Notes under the pieces: model-generated
Databases searched by the model: none
What the model saw: only the letters and a program-made list of their open reading frames with translations
Told to the model about the DNA's origin: nothing
Position numbers and translations under genes: made by a program
Shown: piece by piece, positions 61,388 through 64,000 of the stretch
How positions within the stretch are numbered: position 1 is the first letter of the stretch
Layout: each line of letters opens with the position of its first letter
From: Paracoccus aerodenitrificans
Lineage (GTDB): Bacteria > Pseudomonadota > Alphaproteobacteria > Rhodobacterales > Rhodobacteraceae
Assembly (NCBI RefSeq): GCF_027913215.1
Contig: NZ_CP115784.1
Location: 124,001-188,000, forward strand
Direction: 5' to 3'
Length of the DNA: 64,000 nt

Positions 61388-62368
61388 TCAGGGCTTCAGA
61401 TACAGCTTGCCCTTGGCACGCCGGTTCTCCAGATCGGCATGGGCATCTGCTGCGCCGTCCAGCGGATATTCGGTGGCGTTTTCCAGTTGCAGCCAACCTT
61501 CCTGAATGCCCGTCACGACGTCGGCGGCGCGCTTGCGCAGTTCGGCCGGGTCGGCGACAAAGCTGAAGACGGACCCACCTGCGAGACGCAGCGCCTTGGG
61601 TGTCAGCACGGTCGGTTCAATCGCGGGGATCGGACCGGAGGCCGCGCCGATGGCGACGACCGTGCCGCCGCGACGCAGCGATCCGATTGTATTCATAAGC
61701 GTCTTTGCGCCCAGCCCGTCAAAGGCCAGATCGACGCCTTCACCATCGGTCAGCGCCAGCACCTGATCCTTGAAGTCATAATCGCGGCCATAGACGACCA
61801 CCTCATCGGCCCCGAGCGCCCGGACGGCTTCCGCCTTCTCCTTGGTCGAGACGGTGCCCACGACCCAGGCGCCAAAATGCTTCAGCCACTGAACCAGCAA
61901 CTGCCCGACGCCGCCCGATGCGGCATGGACCAGAGCCCGGTCGCCCGGCTTCACATTGCGATATTCATGGACGAGGTAATGCGCAGTCAGCGCCTGAAAG
62001 ATCAGCCCTTGGCTGAGCGTGAAGTCATCGGGCACCGACACGATACGGTCGGGTGAGATAACCACCTGGCTTGCATAGGACCCGCGCCCGTCCATCCAGG
62101 CCACGCGCGATCCGACCTTGAGCCCATCGGTCTCGCCGACGCCGACGCCCAACTCACGCACCCGTCCGACGCCTTCGAGGCCCGGAACCAGCGGCAGCCC
62201 GACCTTGTGGACGGCCGAGGCCCCGCTGCGCTGCGTCACGTCCAGAAAGTTGACCCCGGCGGCTTCCACGTCGATCAGAACCTCGCCCGGTCCCGCCTTC
62301 AGATCATCGGCCGTTTCCACGACCAGATTTTCCGGGCCGCCAAATTCATTCAACACGACTTTCCGCAT
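61388..62368 (-). CDS. Zinc-independent quinone oxidoreductase / NADPH:quinone reductase family (MDR)
   Basis: 326 residues, medium-chain dehydrogenase fold. MRKVVLNEFGGPENLVVETADDLKAGPGEVLIDVEAAGVNFLDVTQRSG is the QOR N-terminus. The cofactor loop is ALVHAASGGVGQLLVQWLKHFGAWVVGTVSTKEKAE (AASGGVG), and FDGLGAKTLMNTIGSLRRGGTVVAIGAASG follows. No zinc-ligand cysteines are seen. Start ATG 62368 has AAGGAGCAAGAG upstream. First gene of the five-gene operon; divergent LysR gene. Confidence 0.9.
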   Translation of the reverse strand: MRKVVLNEFGGPENLVVETADDLKAGPGEVLIDVEAAGVNFLDVTQRSGASAVHKVGLPLVPGLEGVGRVRELGVGVGETDGLKVGSRVAWMDGRGSYASQVVISPDRIVSVPDDFTLSQGLIFQALTAHYLVHEYRNVKPGDRALVHAASGGVGQLLVQWLKHFGAWVVGTVSTKEKAEAVRALGADEVVVYGRDYDFKDQVLALTDGEGVDLAFDGLGAKTLMNTIGSLRRGGTVVAIGAASGPIPAIEPTVLTPKALRLAGGSVFSFVADPAELRKRAADVVTGIQEGWLQLENATEYPLDGAADAHADLENRRAKGKLYLKP

Positions 62369-62473
62369 CTCTTGCTCCTTCGCATGTCGATTTCGGTTGG
62401 CAGGAAGGTAGGCCGAAAGCATTATAGTGATTAGCCGCCTTGTCTTTCATGAACCTGTGAGAATAATTCAGCA
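62369..62473. promoter_or_regulatory. Divergent promoter region between the quinone reductase and LysR genes
   Basis: 105 bp. ATTATA at 62421-62426 reads TATAAT on the minus strand, a perfect -10 for the operon, without a clear -35, as expected for an activator-dependent promoter. TTCATGAA (around 62447) and CTAATCAC...GTGATTAG-like sequence near 62427 are possible LysR contact sites. Confidence 0.4.
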
Positions 62474-63376
62474 ATGCCATCGGGTCCGCACAGCGATATC
62501 TCCTCCTTCCTCGCTGTGGCGCAGGAGCGCAGCTTCACGAAAGCGGCTGCCCGGCTGGGGATGACGCCCTCGGCGCTGAGCCACGCCGTGCGCAATCTGG
62601 AGGACCGGCTCGGAATCCGGCTTCTGAACCGCACCACCCGCAACGTCGCGCCGACCGAGGCGGGCGATCAGTTGATCCAGTCGGTCGGGCCGCTGTTCGA
62701 GCAGATCGATATCGAACTTGGCAATCTCGGCGATCTGCGCGACCGTCCGGGCGGCAAGCTGCGCATCACCTGCAATGACTATGTGATCGAGACGATCTTC
62801 CGCCCCAAACTACAGGGCTTTCTGGACCAATACCCGGAAATTGAGGTCGAGTTCTCGATTGATTACGGCTTTACCGACATCATCGAGGACAGCTTCGACG
62901 CTGGGGTTCGTCTGGGCGATGCCGTCAGCAAGGACATGATCGCCATGCGGATCGGCCCGGACTTCCGCTTCCTCGTGGTCGGCGCGCCGTCATACTTTGA
63001 GCGCCATCCCCGGCCCGAGCAACCTCAGGATTTGACCACGCTGCCTTGCATCAACTTGCGTTCGATGACAGCGGGCTCTTTCTTTCCATGGGCCTTCGAG
63101 AAAGAGGGAAAGGAGATCAACGTCCGCGTCGAGGGCCAGCTTGCTTTCAACAGCGTCCTGCCGATCCTGCAATCAGCTATCGACGGCGCCGGGCTGGCCT
63201 ATCTGCCCGAAGACCTTGCCGCACCGCATCTTGAAAGCGGAGCTTTGATCGCCGTGATGGAAGAGTGGTGCGCCTATGGACCCGGTTATCACCTCTACTA
63301 TCCTAACCGCCGACTTGCTGCGCGCAGCTTTTCCGTCTTTCGCGAGACAATGCGGTATGGCGTCACATCGGGCTAG
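62474..63376 (+). CDS. LysR-family transcriptional regulator
   Basis: 300 residues. The N-terminal wHTH reads DISSFLAVAQERSFTKAAARLGMTPSALSHAVRNLEDRLGIRLLNRTTRNVAPTEAG. The effector domain has GKLRITCNDYVIETIFRPKLQGFLDQYPEIEVEFSIDYGFTDIIEDSFDAGVRLGD, the type found in regulators of oxidoreductase genes. It is divergent from the five-gene redox operon and probably activates it. No good RBS is visible near the ATG (GAGAA at about 12 bases). Confidence 0.92.
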   Translation: MPSGPHSDISSFLAVAQERSFTKAAARLGMTPSALSHAVRNLEDRLGIRLLNRTTRNVAPTEAGDQLIQSVGPLFEQIDIELGNLGDLRDRPGGKLRITCNDYVIETIFRPKLQGFLDQYPEIEVEFSIDYGFTDIIEDSFDAGVRLGDAVSKDMIAMRIGPDFRFLVVGAPSYFERHPRPEQPQDLTTLPCINLRSMTAGSFFPWAFEKEGKEINVRVEGQLAFNSVLPILQSAIDGAGLAYLPEDLAAPHLESGALIAVMEEWCAYGPGYHLYYPNRRLAARSFSVFRETMRYGVTSG

Positions 63377-63544
63377 GCGGCCCTGAGCCGACCTCAGCCG
63401 AGATCCGCGTTGCTGCGCCGCAGCTTCCCCGAAACGGACGCCTGAATGCGCACAGGACTTATGCGCCATTCCCATTGCCGAATTTGCTTGGTTCTTCCGA
63501 TGTTGCAAAAGCTGGAGCTTACGCTCCACATCGTCGATAGATTG
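63377..63544. other. Gap with a weak family 2 repeat-like remnant
   Basis: GGCGGCCCTGAGCCGACCTC at 63377 resembles the first block of the family 2 repeat, followed by an ACGGACGCCTGAATGCG tail. Nothing else supported. Confidence 0.35.
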
Positions 63545-64000
63545 TCATTTGACGCTAATGCTCGGCGCCGCATCAAGCAGCCATTTGGGCAGCTTTTTTA
63601 TCTCACCTAAGGTGATGCATTCAGGCACATCGTTCCAGAATTGGACGATGGCATCAGACACAGCCTCAAACTGTTCTGCGGAAATGTGAAGGTTGGAATG
63701 ATCTTTCCAAGACAATGCAGCCCCACCATTTTCTGTTATCTCGTCTTCGGACGCGATCAGTTCAGGATACTGTCTCTTCAAGTCGTCCAGAGACTTGCCG
63801 TCGCCGTGCTTGTGGACATTGACCACAAGACGACACCCATCCAGCGCCTTGAAATATGGCTTTGATCGAACGTCCAAGCCGATGTCTTTCAACAAATTTA
63901 GTATCTCAACAAAGCTGGAAGACCAGACACGGCGAAATGCTGTTTCGTCCCGCATCCAGTGCCGAATCTCTCGGACTAACCAGTCACGAAGCTCTTTTTC
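63545..64000 (-). CDS. Hypothetical protein with a HEPN-like motif (5' end outside window)
   Basis: The minus-strand frame stays open to the window edge, continuing upstream of the Met at 63955 with EKELRDWLVREIRHW, so the gene is cut. The visible ~151 residues include FVEILNLLKDIGLDVRSKPYFKALDGCRLVVNVHKHGDGKSLDDLKRQYPEL. R-x5-H in RLVVNVH and the KHGDGKS stretch resemble HEPN-domain proteins, some of which are RNases in defence or toxin systems. The rest (DAIVQFWNDVPE) is helical. No partner gene is visible, so the function is open. Confidence 0.6.
   Translation of the reverse strand, partial: EKELRDWLVREIRHWMRDETAFRRVWSSSFVEILNLLKDIGLDVRSKPYFKALDGCRLVVNVHKHGDGKSLDDLKRQYPELIASEDEITENGGAALSWKDHSNLHISAEQFEAVSDAIVQFWNDVPECITLGEIKKLPKWLLDAAPSISVK

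Noticed and set aside
1..64000. CRISPR array, rRNA operon, complete insertion sequence, phage structural genes or plasmid origin
   Set aside because: No regular spacer-repeat pattern, rRNA-like sequence, transposase, capsid/terminase or rep gene was found.

Overview
The window is a GC-rich chromosomal stretch of an alphaproteobacterium, most likely a Rhodobacteraceae member close to Paracoccus. This is inferred from gene content and order: aat-accC-accB next to DUF2155 and NDUFA12 genes, mutT-argJ-ppiC next to secA, serA-serC with a candidate serC leader RNA, leuC-leuD-EEP-leuB, and GC-rich 'TTTCATCC...AAATATCC + GGGGG/CCCCC' intergenic repeats. I see no rRNA, CRISPR array or complete IS element.

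Layout. 1-7.98 kb: a branched-chain-amino-acid-type ABC importer (LivG/H/M, binding protein, LivF) flanked by two AMP-forming CoA ligases and followed by a ModE-like HTH gene, probably import and CoA activation of an aromatic or other organic acid. 8.1-8.3 kb: a 42-codon gene. 8.4-14.1 kb: mutT, argJ, ppiC and the divergent secA. 14.2-18.6 kb: nfuA-tsaB-rimI, a universal stress protein, a sugar transferase, creA and a PPP-family phosphatase. 18.6-21.5 kb: serC-serA with a candidate leader RNA. 21.8-30.3 kb: dusA, a TauE/SafE exporter, aroA, VOC, NDUFA12, DUF2155, aat, accC, accB, hisE, hisF. 30.4-35.7 kb: an RND efflux pair and a SleB-type cell-wall hydrolase. 36-39.6 kb: leuC, a His-rich DUF4396 membrane gene, leuD and an exonuclease-family gene broken by an in-frame TAG. 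39.9-43.5 kb: a siderophore ABC importer. 43.5-45.9 kb: ureide catabolism (uraH, a puuE-uraD fusion, allA). 46-48.6 kb: a secreted hypothetical, leuB and a DMT permease.

A tRNA-Pro(CGG) gene at 48.63 kb marks a change in character. Beyond it lie an aldo/keto reductase with a divergent MarR gene, msrA, the ImuA-ImuB-DnaE2 mutagenesis cassette, a ParDE toxin-antitoxin pair, a short tyrosine recombinase, a five-gene redox operon with a divergent LysR regulator, and a HEPN-like gene cut by the window edge. Degenerate copies of a second repeat family (GCAAGGACGGCCC ... CATTC) are found only here. This part looks accessory.

I found no single dramatic new system. The best leads are the serC leader RNA, the hidden 42-residue gene, the TAG-broken gene in the leu locus, the composite double-hairpin repeat (one copy of which supplies the RimI C-terminus), the untested leader structure in front of leuC, and the TA/SOS/integrase neighbourhood.
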